DNA of 64,000 bases from Sipunculus nudus. Taxonomy: Eukaryota; Annelida; Sipuncula; Golfingiida; Sipunculidae. A program made the translations under genes and the position numbers. The DNA is taken from positions 81,266,556 through 81,330,555 of the forward strand of contig CM049310.1 in the NCBI GenBank assembly GCA_026874595.1, given 5' to 3'. A model generated the notes under the pieces. That model saw only the letters and a list, made by a program, of their open reading frames with translations. It did no database searches and was not told the origin of the DNA. Every line of letters starts with the position of its first letter. Within the stretch, counting starts at the first letter, position 1. Shown one piece after another: positions 11,024 through 22,419 of this stretch.

Positions 11024-11261
11024 ACATAAACTTTATTTATTTTACATGGATTGTACAACTAGTTATAATAAGTAATACGAGGCACTCTCCATGGGACGGA
11101 TGTTGGCACTCGGTAGTCGGTAAGGGTGGCGGAAACCGGATGACCCGGAGAAAACCACCGACCTTGGATGAGTCACTACAACCCAATCTCACAGCCCCAC
11201 CCGGAATCGAACCCGGGTCGCCAGCGGAGAATGCCGAGCGTTTTACCACTTAGCTGTCCCT
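11024..11261 (-). mobile_element. Full-length tRNA-derived SINE-B, unit 1
   Basis: On the minus strand the head reads GACAGCTAAGTGG (A box) and CGGGTTCGATTCC (perfect B box, complement near 11,210-11,221). A central domain with GGTTTTCTCCGGGTCATCCG follows, and the element ends in an A-rich tail. Flanks 11,010-11,023 and 11,262-11,275 form a 14-bp imperfect duplication (ATCTACTCACTTAA versus ATCTATTCATTTAA). Unit 4 (about 47,093-47,108) has the empty site, so this is a true insertion. The central domain resembles those shared by widespread metazoan SINE superfamilies; I do not assign a named family. Confidence 0.85.
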
Positions 11262-13580
11262 ATCTATTCATTTAACATCATAATTTGTTAATGCTAGAGA
11301 CCTTATTTCAATTATATTCTAGACAGTTTTACCATAAACCAGGTCACAATGAATTTAGTATTGATCATAAATGTATATTATTACCTTCAATTTTGCCCAT
11401 CTTTGTGTATGGGGTATTTTTTTCTGTTAACATATTTGATTTGATTTTCACATGATGAAGAGATCAGGTTTAAGTTTATATAATCTGAAATTCAAATGCA
11501 ATCTTTCAAATATTGTAGCTTACGTTTCAGTATTCGAAGACTCATTTACATGGACTCACATTAACCTTTTAGATTTTACCCCTTGGTAACTCAATATAAC
11601 ATAAAACATATTTCTTTTATTTTAGAAGAACAAGAAACTGCACTAAAAGAAACACTATACTTTGAATGGGCCAAATAAAAAATCATTATTTTTTTTAACT
11701 TTGTTTTACGATAGCTCTACAAATTATATGTAGATCATTTACTAATACCTTGTTTAAATGACTACTGTTTCTTCAGTTCTCGCTCTATCCTGTTCTCGGT
11801 TATGACAGCACGAATAATGTTTTTACTTTGCTTTGTATTTTTTTCTTTTATTTTATTCATGTTTCTTTATCTTTTGTATACATGAATCCAAATGTGTGCC
11901 AAATGTTTTGTGAATTTTGTTTTTCTTAAATGATTCATGTGTGCTAGGTGCGAGCTTGAGATATTTTATGATAAAGATATATCTGCATATCAGGTCTTGT
12001 TCATTTTATTAACAGTCAGCCAAGATTATATATCTATGACTTCATATGGTAATATTGTTTGACTGACGTGGTTTGGCTCCGCCTTTAGAAAGATTTATAG
12101 GGCGAAGGGTTTGCCTATAGTTAACGGTTGCTGGAGATATTTCTAAGCCTGGCGCATGCTTTGCAGTTGAGATTTGCTGTTTCGAGGAATTTACTGAAAA
12201 TTTTCCGGAGGGACTTCCTAGCATGTGATATCGTGATATCATTTTATTAAAATTAATCAGGTTGGAAATGTATAACAAGAAATTATTCATGATCGCTGGT
12301 GAGCGGATTCGAAAATCGTGTTTAAATGTTTTAACACATAGCAAAATATATTTTTTTATAAAAAAAAAATCTGTACGGTTTTAGCGATGGGATAGATGAA
12401 AAAAAGTTTTCACAAATGTCTAGCGGTTTTAGATCGGTTAACGGTGGCGCCTAAACTTGTTGGCTGTAAACGAAGGTGCATGGCCTGCAGACTGGGTTAC
12501 ATGTGTACTATTGATCGAGCTGACGACCGACAGGATATTCCACACTGAGTAGAATCGGACTCACAAGAGTACGCCTTTGCTGGATAGGGATTTTGGGAAT
12601 TGAAACCTACGGCCCACAATGCACCGGGCCTTCTAAGTACATAGAAGACGTAGGCATAATGTAGGTAATGAAGTACGTTCAAGCCTGTTTGACAAAAATT
12701 GTTTCATCGAAATTATATATACATTGATATTTACGAAATAATTAATATTTTGTAAGCATGCGCATGTGAAATGTAGCCTAAACAAAAGGTGTTTCCTTAA
12801 AATGTCACAAATTTATATTTTTAGGTTTGAAAGTTAAGAGAAGTGGTTACGGCCGTCACACAGTAACCTTCAGAAAGAGGTTTGCCCTGTCGGTAATTTC
12901 TTTTATTATCAATCACCGCTGAGAATTTCTTTATTTCAGCTTCATATTTTGTAGATACTTTATGGTCCGAATTGCTTCATACATTTTTATAATTTTATCG
13001 TATTTTTTACCATTAAAACCACATCTGTCGTTTCCACTGTTCTAATTCACACCAAGGGAATGAAATTATGAACATAAAAGTAAAAAGACCTGATAAATTG
13101 AACATGGGTGATATCATTTATCTTTTACACCGAGCTCCACACAGGGCGAAGATCTATGAGCCCTCACATTCCACAGGTAACCTTCTGTGTGGAGGTTGTC
13201 CAAACCTATGTCTCTGACCAAAGACACATGGTGGCATCATACCGTTTTGTGCATTGTTGTGTACTTGCCTGCCTGTTTCTGCGGAGAACGCATTCATAGG
13301 CTTACAAATATTTAAGTCTACACACATATAAAATATCGACCTTTTAAAGACGCCAACTGCACGATAGAAAGAATGGCGCCGCCAGAGACACCTGGCGAGC
13401 AAGCTTGGTACCTAGCTCATGGTTGCATCTGAAACTAAAAATATCTCAAATCGGAATGCGAGTAATTAAATCTTTCGATAATGTGAATTTATCATAACCT
13501 AGCTATGTGCCGTCAAATGATGGTAGGTGCCGCCTTTCTTCTGGCTTTGACGCCTGACCTGTGATAAACTTGAACATCTG
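11262..13580 (+). other. Unit 1 tail, long gene-free stretch
   Basis: No coding, RNA gene or transposon is recognised. The part 11,600-11,720 lies where the nuclease gene segment sits in unit 4. Here it runs TTTTACGATAG directly into CTCTACAAATT with no gene. The following 11,750-12,020 corresponds to the 3' flank of the unit 4 gene (50,330-50,640). Minus-strand frames at 12,042-12,344 and 12,497-12,682 recur in other units because the DNA is duplicated, and show no domain. Confidence 0.6.
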
Positions 13581-13589
13581 ATGTGGAGA

Positions 13590-13649
13590 TGGTGGAGACA
13601 CATGTATATCCTGGCTTCAATCAGGTTCTGTGTATCGCACGTGCAAAGC

Positions 13650-13685
<36 letters not shown>

Positions 13686-13870
13686 AACACCTAGGAAGCC
13701 CCGAAACACAACTACATGTATTTGGCACAGACTCCCCATTGATCCTGCAGAGCGCGCACCCTTAGTGGGGAAGACCTTGACAAATTTCACCGCTCCTCGG
13801 CTAAAATTCGAACTCAAGATCTCTTGGCTTTGAGAGCTGTGCTCTGGACCATTGAAGGTGGTGGGCAGGC
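13590..13870 (-). repeat. SINE-A copy with GT microsatellite, unit 1
   Basis: It is nearly identical to the unit 2 copy (29,775-30,065). A GT run occupies about 13,652-13,684 and makes repetitive frames on both strands. The tRNA-like boxes lie at the right end and read on the minus strand. Confidence 0.6.
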
Positions 13871-14819
13871 CTAGTCCTTATATACCTAATTGCCTTTTTT
13901 TGGTATTCACGGAAGGCGGAATATATATTTTATTAAATTAATTAACATAACAATGGTTATACATGCATGTGCTCTGTGTATATACATGTATAAAGTTTAA
14001 TTGTAAAATCAGAAGCGGATCCAAGGGGAGGATCCAGGGGGTCCGGACACTCCCCCCCCTTTTTTTCAGCAGCCGCAAGCTTTTTTTTAAATGTTTCAGA
14101 CCATTTTTTCAGGCGAATATGAAATCAATAAAAATATGTAGAACGTCTGACTTGTGTATCACAAGTTTCAGGTTGGAATTCATATTCGGCCCTCTTTCTA
14201 CTTTCAACCGAAACCAAAATACATAATATACATATTTCTACACATTATTTGATTCAAATTTCAGCTCTAAAAAGTGGTTTTATTATTTGTTTAATTTATG
14301 TAATATATAATTACAATATGTGATATATATTTCAATTTTAACCCGATACGTACATAAATACAGATAATAAATATTTATAGTCATAATTTGATTCAATGTT
14401 AAGATTTAAACTTATCTTTTATAATAGGTATAATAATATATGTATTATATAATTATATATGTTACATTTATTCAATATATATACACATAAATATATACAT
14501 GAAAGAGAGTGTGTGTATGAGAGAGAGAGGGAAAGAGAGACGTAATACAGGCACGCGACCTATGTCGATTATCATGAAACCAGGGAGATTAAGTCACCAA
14601 CAAACCACAAAAAGCTAATTGCAATAACAGCATATCGACAGACCACACACAGTAAGTTTCTATTAGAGGTTCCTCATTCAGTAAATGGAGCGAGATTCAT
14701 ATGACGATTCATATTACATAATCACTTTTTTATGACTCGGTATGTATAGATTCGGTAAATTATAAATATGTAGGACAGAGAATAGATTCATTCATAGAGG
14801 GAGTCGAGAAAATCGATCG

Positions 14820-15337
14820 ATTTTGCATGACTGACGTCATTACACGTCACAACTTCTGTCGAGGAAACGTTATATGTGTTAAGGAACCTTCTCGTGTACC
14901 TGTGATTATATACAGCTCTCCACGGACTGGCTAGCATAAGAACAAGGCACGATATCAGACATAGGGAGGGCCAGCCAGCATCACAGATTCATTGGGTCGA
15001 GAGGGTATGTACGGCTGGATTCAGAACTAGATATAGCTGGCCAGCAACACTGATGCTCCATGCACAGCTTGGTTTGCTCCAAGCCTGTTATGTCTGTGCC
15101 AGGAAAAACTATCGACCGAGCTCCCTACAGATCGTATAAAAACTTAGTGAATCATTAAACAGTTGATCATTCACTATTCTGAGTGCGCAATGAGCGCCAT
15201 GACACCATATTGAAGAAAATCGTCAGCGTTAGAAACCAAACGGCCTGAAACACGTGCTGACGTCACTGAACCAAGAGCAACACACGACGGGTGAGATAAA
15301 TACTTACACCTGGCACAGATCTGTATTTGCTTTTCAG
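14820..15337 (+). promoter_or_regulatory. X2 promoter-like cluster: two CRE sites, TATA box, GT-AG segment
   Basis: Two full TGACGTCA palindromes lie at 14,832-14,839 and 15,258-15,265, TATAAAA at 15,135-15,141, and a 47-bp segment from GTGAGA (15,291) to TTTTCAG (15,337). CRE-type sites bind CREB/ATF bZIP factors in animals. No downstream coding exon is evident within the module, so this may be a dead or non-coding promoter. The 47-bp stretch would be a very short intron and may not be spliced. Confidence 0.4.
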
Positions 15338-15609
15338 TCGCATCGAAATAACATTTAATCCAGGCTCTGTTTACATAATCAGGTATGCTCACATTCATTA
15401 AAATTTTTATGGTATATCTGGATATATTTAGAGGTCAACTCCTATACAACAGCGTAGTTCGATATCACATCCACAACCATGCAAGGAGTCTTTTCATAAA
15501 CATTTAGTTTTTAGTTAGTGCTAGGCTTTGATAATGTAATTCAACGTCAGGTCCCATGACAAGTGTTTAGTCCGTGATGTATTTGAGTCCAGGCCACTCG
15601 AGTCCGAGT

Positions 15610-16015
15610 CCAAGTCCCAGCCTTTGAGGTACGAGTCCAAGTCTCAGCCCTTGAGGTACCAGTCCAAGTCAAAACCCTTGAGGTACCAGTCCAAGTCCCA
15701 GCCCTTGAGGTTCGAGTCCAAGTCCAATCCCTTGAGGTACCAGTTCAAGTCCCATCCCTTGAGGTACCAGTTCAAGTCCCATCCCTTGAGGTACCAGTCA
15801 AAGTCAAAACACTTGAGGTACTAGTCCAAGTCTCTTCTCTTGAGGTTCGAGTCCAAGTCCCATCCCTTGTTGTACCAGTCCAAGTCCCAGCCCTTGAGGT
15901 ATAAGTCCAAGTCCCATCTCTTGATGTACGAGTCCAAGTCCCAGCCCTTGAGGTACGAGTCCAAGTCCCAGTCCTTGAGGTGCTAGTCCAAGTCCCAGCC
16001 CTTGAGCTACGAGTC
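15610..16015. repeat. 27-bp minisatellite, X2 (about 15 copies)
   Basis: The period is 27 bp, with unit CTTGAGGTACNAGTCCAAGT plus CCCAGCC and frequent substitutions. Because 27 is a multiple of three, it stays open in several frames: plus strand RYQSKSQPL-like and minus strand LKGWDLDWY-like nonapeptides. The ends merge with GAGTCC hexamer words, from which it probably expanded. Copies occur at 31,830-32,165 and 42,425-42,800; it is absent from X1. Confidence 0.9.
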
Positions 16016-16840
16016 CGAGTTCACCTTCTTCAGGCCCGATTCATCGAGCAGTACAAGTCCAATACACATTCCCCTATAAAAAGAAATGTTGAATTGATAA
16101 TTTAGATTATCATATGTATTTTATGTTAGTATATAAATGCATTTTACTTGAATGGTAAATTACGTTCAGCTCCCGACGCTCTGTTTATTATGTGGCAAAG
16201 CTTTTTTCTTACAAGAGGTCCGAGTACGTACAAGTCCGAGTCAAGAAGCTTCGATTCCATGTCCGAGTCTCTACAAAAGTGGACTCAAGTCCGGCCTTCA
16301 TCACTTTTTTTAATTATATTGATATATAGCACGATGCTGTACTCGTGGAGAGAACAATTAATATTAATTCTAACATGTATAGAACAAAAGCTGATCGAGA
16401 ATAACATGAAGTGCGTTATGTTCCACGTTGCTTTCCTTTTGATATAGGTTTCATATATAGGTCATGGTAAATGTATTGTAGATAAGGAGGATGCATACAT
16501 GTATATCTCTCAGTGTCATGAAACTCAACACAGGCGCTTGAATGCGTCTGGGTGCAAATATTGGGTGAAGGAGTGTTTAGTCAACGCAAATTCATTCAAC
16601 TAGCCCTTACAGAGTACTAAAACTGTGGTTTTGTATACATATTTGTTTTCTCTCGCAGTGGTGAACTTTTCGTGTATAACTATGTAGAGATACAGGTCAT
16701 TACGAAACAGACCTCTAGCCAGGTCACCCATGTTCATGTAATCATGAAAGTTAATAATGTACTTTTATTACTATCATTACAAATCTTTAGTTTACTATCA
16801 CTGACATTACTATTAGACAGTGCTTTCCATCTATATACTA

Positions 16841-17740
16841 ATGTCGAGAAATAAAGTAGTGAAGATTATGTCCATTAATGTCCGTGGTTTGGGTAATTTT
16901 TCTAAGCGAAGGCAGATATTTTACTGGTTAAACAAGAAAACTGATGTGGGAATCATTTTTATGCAGGAAACGCATAGCAGTAACAGAACTGAATGCAAAT
17001 GGAGGGCAGAATGGGGTCACAGGGTTGTATTCAGCCATAGGGATTCAAACGCGAGGGGTACAGCTATTTTAATTAAGAATAATATATCCTGTGAAATTTT
17101 ACAGCAGATTGTGGATGCTGATGGGAGGTTTGTTATATTAGATTGTATATTGGGTGATTATAAATTGACATTAGTCAATATTTATGGTCCAAATAATGAT
17201 TTACCAAGCTTTTATGAAGAATTATTTCAGAAGATTGAGAGTATATCTAATGATCATAGAATTATTGGAGGTGATTGGAATTTAGTCCTTGATTTAAAGT
17301 TAGACCAGACTAAACAGCGTCATAATAATAACAAAGCTAGGAAAATTGTTATAGAATACATGGAAGAAACCCAATTGAGTGATATGTGGAGATTGTGTAA
17401 TCCAGATAAAATACAATATACTTGGTCCCGTATTTTACCATCACCTGTAAGAAGCCGACTAGATTATTTTTTGGTATCATGTGGTCTGAAAGGAATGGTA
17501 ACAAACACCGATATTATTCCTGTCTTTAATTCAGATCATGAAGGTGTGATTCTTGAGTTGAATGCCCATTTACATGAAAAGGGTCCTGGATACTGGAAAT
17601 TAAACCGTACCTTATTACATAATCAAGAGTATACTGACATTATTAGGACAACTATACAAAATGCACAACAGAAAATAAAGAAGCCAACCCACCCTTACTT
17701 TGGGATATCATTAAAATGTATATTAGACGTGAATCTATAG
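16841..17740 (+). pseudogene. LINE ORF2 part 1: EEP endonuclease
   Basis: The first ATG of the frame is at 16,841. The domain shows the full EEP motif series: SINVRGLG at the start, QETH (catalytic Glu), VNIYGPN, GGDWN, SRLDYFLVS and SDHEGV. This nuclease nicks target DNA to prime reverse transcription. After about 285 codons the frame is lost near 17,690-17,740 and the protein continues one frame over (to 17,979) in a lysine- and glutamate-rich linker. All catalytic motifs seem present. Confidence 0.9.
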
Positions 17741-18182
17741 CTTTCAGTAAAAGGTTAAATGCAAAGAAAAAATGTAAAATTTTGGAATTAGAAAACAAGA
17801 TTAAATTTCTACAGAACTCTAACAGTCACACTGAATTAGAAGAAACCAAAAGAGAGCTAGAAAAATATTTGGAGGAGAAAACAAAAGGGGCTTTATTCAG
17901 AAGTAAATGCAGGTGGTATGAGCAGGGGGAAAAATCAACTAAATATTTTCTGAACTTGGAGAAAAGGAACTTTAATTAAAAAAAAAAACAGTAAATAAAT
18001 TGATCCTCAATGATGGGAGGCAAATATCTGACCAAATAGAAATTTTGAGAGCTAAAAAACATTAATATGAAAATCTCTATCAATCTAGTTTATCCAACCA
18101 AACAATTCAAGATAACAGTTTTTTTCCTAATATAGGACTTAATGAGCGACTTTCAGAGAATGAGAGAATTTTATGCGAAGAA
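17716..18182 (+). pseudogene. LINE ORF2 linker between endonuclease and RT
   Basis: Frame 1 is open from 17,716 to 17,979 and has a coiled-coil-like charged stretch followed by WYEQGEKSTKYFLNLEKRN, a conserved segment of L1/Tx1-type ORF2 proteins. An A run at about 17,980-17,990 shifts the frame. The RT frame then reads back from 18,183 to about 17,990 with a single TAA at 18,063-18,065. These lesions could be real decay or homopolymer sequencing errors. Confidence 0.8.
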
Positions 18183-19433
18183 TTGGTTAAAGAACAGGAG
18201 ATTTTTAAAATTTTAAAGTCATTTGCAATGGATAAATCACCTGGATTGGATGGTCTCCCTGCAGAGTTCTATAGACATTTTTGGACAGATATCAAGGAAC
18301 CCCTTCTGTCAGCTATTAGATATGGACTAAATGTTGGACATTTAAGTATCACCCAGGGACAGGGAGTTATTACTTTGTTACCAAAAAAAAATAAATCTCC
18401 TCTTGAAATAAAAAATTGGAGGCCAATTACACTACTGAACACTGATTACAAACTCATTTCAAAATGCCTAGCAAGCAGAATCAAATCTGTTTTACCAAGA
18501 TTAATTAATGAGGATCAGATATGTTTCATTAAAGGTAGGTGCATAGGGGAGAATATAAATAAGATCATTACAGTTATAAATAATACAGTTGAACAAGATA
18601 AAGAAGGGTACCTCACAACAGTAGATTTTGAAAAAGCTTTCGATTGCTTAGAATGGCCGTTCATTTGGAAAGCGTTGGAATATTTTGGGTTTGGAAAAAA
18701 TATAATAAACTGGATAAAAGTATTATACCATGAAGGGAAAACATGTATTATAAATAATGGGTGGTGCTCAGAATTCTTCAAAATGTCAAGGGGAGTGAGA
18801 CAGGGGTGTCCCCTGTCTCCATACCTTTTTATAATATGTGCAGAATTGTTAGCAAAAAAAAAAAAAAATAGAGAAGATAATAAATTAAATGCAGTCTGCT
18901 TCAATGAATATAAATATAAAATACTGCAATATGCTGATGACACAGTTTTTTTATTCTCAGACATTTACAGTGTTATTGATAGTGTGAATATAATGAAATG
19001 TTTTGAAAAAAAATCAGGTCTAAAAATTAATCTAGGGAAAACTGCAGTTATGCCTTTGGTACATAATCAGCCAGGTATAAGCCAAGCTAAAAGAACAATA
19101 GAGAGAAAAGGTCTAAAATGGTCAGAGGGTCCAGTTAATATTCTGGGTATATTACTTAGACCATCCTTAAATAAAATAATAGAAGACAATTACAATCCAA
19201 AATTGGAATCCATAAGAAAAACATTAAGTACATGGTCAAAGAGATACATGACACCAGCTTGGAAAATCACTTTAATAAAATGTTATGCTTTGTCACAATT
19301 AATTTACTTGTGGTCTGTCCTTCCTGCTCCTAAAGCCAATTATTTTAAAGAACTAGAAAAAATTCTATATAAATTTGTTTGGTCATACAAACCAGACAAA
19401 GTGAAAAGGTGGATTGAATATGATCCACCCTGA
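18183..19433 (+). pseudogene. LINE ORF2 part 2: reverse transcriptase
   Basis: The frame holds the RT blocks in order: KSPGLDGLPAEFY, NWRPITLLNTDYK, DQICFIKGR, TVDFEKAFDCLEW (first catalytic Asp), RGVRQGCPLSPYLF and YADD at 18,930-18,941 (catalytic pair). The wording of these blocks is typical of the L1/Tx1 group. The open frame is 416 codons with all catalytic residues present. It ends at 19,433 by a frameshift near 19,414-19,430, after which the C-terminal region continues in another frame. The minus-strand frame at 18,515-18,964 is a shadow. Confidence 0.93.
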
Positions 19434-20575
19434 AACTCAAAATTGCGCATTAAAAATAAAATGGATTGAAAGAATCTTAAAGAAAAAACCTGACAATCCT
19501 TGGAAAAATCATATATTAAGTACCTTACCTATGGGGGAGCTTACATTTCAATGTAATCTCAATCCAGAAGATTTGGATGAGATCTATTTAAAGGACATCT
19601 TTTGGAAAGAAGTCATGCAAGCATGGTGTAAATTTAATTTCTGCATACCAACAGAAGTGAAAGATATTTTTGGCCAGGTTCTGTGGTATAATTCCCATAT
19701 AAAGATTGATAATAAGGTATTATTTTTTAGAAAACTTTACAACTCAGGCATAATATACATAACAGATATTATAGTGAAACATAGAGGATTCTTCAGATTT
19801 CTTACATATGAAGAATTTCAGGCACGTACCAATTTAAATATAAACTTGCTTTGGTACAATGGTATGTTGGATGCAATACCAAATGATTGGAAAAAAAATT
19901 CTTAAAGTAAACATAGAAATACACCAGATTCAAAACAATATAGAAACCCTTTTTAGCATGAAAAAGGTAACTAAGCAGGTTTACTGTAAAATGGTTGAAA
20001 AGATCTATGTTGTCTCAACAAACCCACTAATTAAGTGGGCTATAGACTTGAATATATCCAGCTGGGAAAGCATTTTTAGTGCTTTCCCTAAACTGAAAAA
20101 AGTTTCAAACTCAGTGCAACTTAGAATGTTCCAGTTCAGATTACTAAATCGTATTATGTATCTTAATAGTCATTTGTATAAATCAAATATAATTGACAAC
20201 CCCAGGTGCTCATTTTGTAAGTCAGAAGATGAAACATACATTCATCTATTTTGGTCATGCACATTTGTCAAGTTAGTATGGTCAAATATACTTTTATGGT
20301 TAAAAGAGAATAAAGTGGCTGAACAGGATTTTAAGTTTGACTGTGCACCAATAATATTAGGTGATTATACAGACATTATAGGCAGTATTGTACTTTTTGT
20401 TAAAAAATATATATATGATTGTAGAGGTAAAAGCAACAAGCCTTCTTTGAAAGGAGCAATCTTGTTTATAAAACATGTGAAGGAAATAGAAAAATATATT
20501 GCTTATAAGAAAGGAAATACTATTGTACATGATAAAAAATGGAAGAAACTGAACTTTTTTTACAGAAAGCAGTAA
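19414..20575 (+). pseudogene. LINE ORF2 part 3: C-terminal region with Cys-His motif
   Basis: Two frames (19,414-19,905, then 19,859-20,575) cover the C-terminal domain. A shift lies at an A run near 19,890. The end has a CSFCKSEDETYIHLFWSC motif, the Cys-His pattern usual at the end of L1/Tx1-type polymerases and implicated in RNA binding. The stop is at 20,573-20,575. Confidence 0.8.
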
Positions 20576-21694
20576 CACACCAATCTTAAATTTATAATTT
20601 AGGGTTCTAGGGTCTTTTTTTTATCATGAAATAGTTTACACGTAGACATTTAAGTGATTGATAAAAGTATGTTAATGATATGAGTAGATATATGTGATAA
20701 CACCTGTTATTAATAATCAATAAAAAGTAATGTTCATTTATATTTTCACATAAGGGTAAAGTGTATTGCTAGCATACATATATAAATCGGCAATGAATTG
20801 TGATTAATTATAAAAACGTGGTTACTTAAGTTTTACTGAGTTAGGTCTGTATAGGGAAGTCTGTATCATATATTAACGGTAAGACAGGCATTGTTTTGTA
20901 CCATTACAACTTGTTTGTCTCATGAATGTAATTTTCATTAATTTAAAAGGTGACAGTTATAGCATAAAGATATGTATGTTTCACTTAATTATCACTAGGT
21001 GACAAGAGAGATTTAAAGCATGTAAAAATAATAATTAATAGGGTATAATGTAAATTGTCCCATGGGTGTACTTGGTCTGCCATTCTGGCAATAGCTATTC
21101 ATTGTAAAAACTGTTAAACTTCTCTTACAATAATAGGTAAATAAACATCCACTAGGTCAGGATTAATTGAATGATGTATTTATCATACAAAGATGGTTAT
21201 ATTAGAAAACCAAAGCTATATTTTTTTTATAAGGTGATATGGGGATATCTGGTTTAATTTGCAACAGGAAATCAACATATTTTTTTTTGTATTCACAGCT
21301 AGTAAGGTATATATTGTAATCAGGCAGTCAGTTACTTGAGGATTAGAATGAATTAGATCAAGTTTTTTATAGGGCCCTAGGGTCAGATGAAGTTAACTTA
21401 TCTTTGATAATTAAAAAATAGGTTTAGTACACAGGTAGCTAGGTACCAGGTGTGCATTAATATAACAGGTTGCATGTGTATTATAGATCTGTTAAAATTT
21501 AAGGATTAGTAACAATTTTTGTTCTATTGAAGTGTTTTGCTTGCAGAGATTATATCTCACCTGTGCCAGATTGTCTCCTGTTTTTTCATCCATTTTTAAA
21601 AATGTTTCTGTGCCTGTACTTTTTTGATTCAATAAAAAAAAAATATGAGTCATATGATCAACATTTGCACAATACCTGGTAAAAAAAAACAAAA
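20576..21694 (+). other. LINE 3' untranslated region
   Basis: This is non-coding, A+T-rich sequence between the ORF2 stop and the A-rich 3' end at the insertion junction. There is an AATAAA near 21,630 and an A-rich terminus at 21,681-21,698. No gene is seen. Confidence 0.7.
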
Positions 21695-22271
21695 AAAACT
21701 ATAAATAATGCTTGCGTGTAACTGGTTTATATCGAAAGGCACAAGGCCATAATTTCCGTTTGGAACAGCATTGCATCCATAAAAAGAAGATCAGCACAGA
21801 TATTTGATATTTTTCATTGACTATAAAAAAAGATAAAAAATTTGTAAAATCCATTTCACAAGATGACAAAAAAAAATCTGTGCGGAACTACTCTTAATGG
21901 ATGATATTTCAAGTTGCAAGAGAAAATTACTTTTGTGCCTTTCTATATAAAAAGCATAAATGTTACAAACATTATTTACCTGTTAGGTGCAACGTAAGGG
22001 CAGGCGAATGTTTATTCAGTTAAGTGAAAACTGCTTAAGCCGATATAATTATACAAATGGGAATTCGCGTCTGTGAACACAGCCTTTCCTATTAGTCCAC
22101 TTTTCTAGTGAAACTCGGTGTGAAACTCCCGGTAGTAACTCGATGTAAATTTTACGCGTTTAACATTCAGTAAATCCTGCTCTGCTTAGGAATAGCCGGG
22201 TGCATTGTGTTAGGCAAACGTTACATGTATTGAGCACTTTCCAACATCAACTGTAACTAATATACTGATAA

Positions 22272-22277
<6 letters not shown>

Positions 22278-22310
<33 letters not shown>
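22278..22310. repeat. (AT)n microsatellite between X2 and Y2
   Basis: A perfect AT run stands just upstream of the GA-rich start of Y2. The corresponding run before Y1 (near 4,461) is short. Confidence 0.9.
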
Positions 22311-22313
<3 letters not shown>

Positions 22314-22419
22314 TGATTCCATATCCAGTTCTAAACATATCTTATGCTATACATAATATAACTAATATATAAATATATATGTTATATTTGGTCATAACAT
22401 ATATGCATATAAATACATA

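Larger units (their letters stand above)
2457..14499 (+). repeat. Tandem array unit 1 (about 12.0 kb)
   Basis: The unit runs from one GA microsatellite to the next and contains X1 (2,497-4,340), Y1 (4,575-7,960) and a tail (8,714-14,499). It lacks the 27-bp minisatellite found in X2-X4. It carries three private insertions: 5,121-5,958, 8,068-8,713 and 9,840-10,535. Y1 and the tail are nearly identical to those of unit 2 by eye, while X1 is more diverged. No protein gene of its own is visible in the unit. Long-range order and blocks of near-identical sequence support the call; exact identities were not computed. Confidence 0.85.
8714..14499 (+). repeat. Unit 1 tail, no gene seen
   Basis: This is mostly unique-looking, A+T-rich non-coding sequence that is nearly identical to 25,160-30,710 and similar to 35,365-41,298. 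It contains an E-element copy (8,981-9,791), a private insertion (9,840-10,535), a full SINE-B (11,024-11,261), the 3'-flank-like stretch 11,700-12,020, a block at 12,040-13,400, and SINE-A with a GT microsatellite. Compared with units 2 and 3 it lacks about 0.4 kb just before SINE-A (at about 13,588). Short frames in it are not conserved as protein. Confidence 0.7.
16629..21694 (+). mobile_element. L1/Tx1-like LINE insertion in X2
   Basis: X3 (near 32,790) and X4 (near 43,470) read CTAAAACTGTAAATAATGC without interruption. In X2 about 5.07 kb separates AAAACTGT (16,621-16,628) from AAAACTAT (21,695-21,702), a short imperfect target duplication. The body has a 212-bp leader, one EN-RT protein region (16,841-20,575), about 1.1 kb of 3' UTR and an A-rich end (AAAAAAAAACAAAAAAAA). 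No ORF1 is present, so the copy is 5'-truncated or the lineage lacks it. Coding lesions are few, indicating recent insertion. Confidence 0.9.

Noticed and set aside
11190-11261. A tRNA gene on the minus strand
   Set aside because: A and B boxes are good, but the acceptor stem does not pair and the transcript continues into a SINE body with a tail and target duplications.
13583-13833. Cys/Val-rich or Thr/His-rich proteins
   Set aside because: They arise from the GT/CA microsatellite inside SINE-A.
15590-16050. CRISPR-like array of short direct repeats
   Set aside because: The 27-bp repeats are contiguous and degenerate with no unique spacers; this is a minisatellite in a eukaryotic genome.
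18515-18964. 149-codon minus-strand frame
   Set aside because: It is antisense to the conserved reverse transcriptase and contains no domain.
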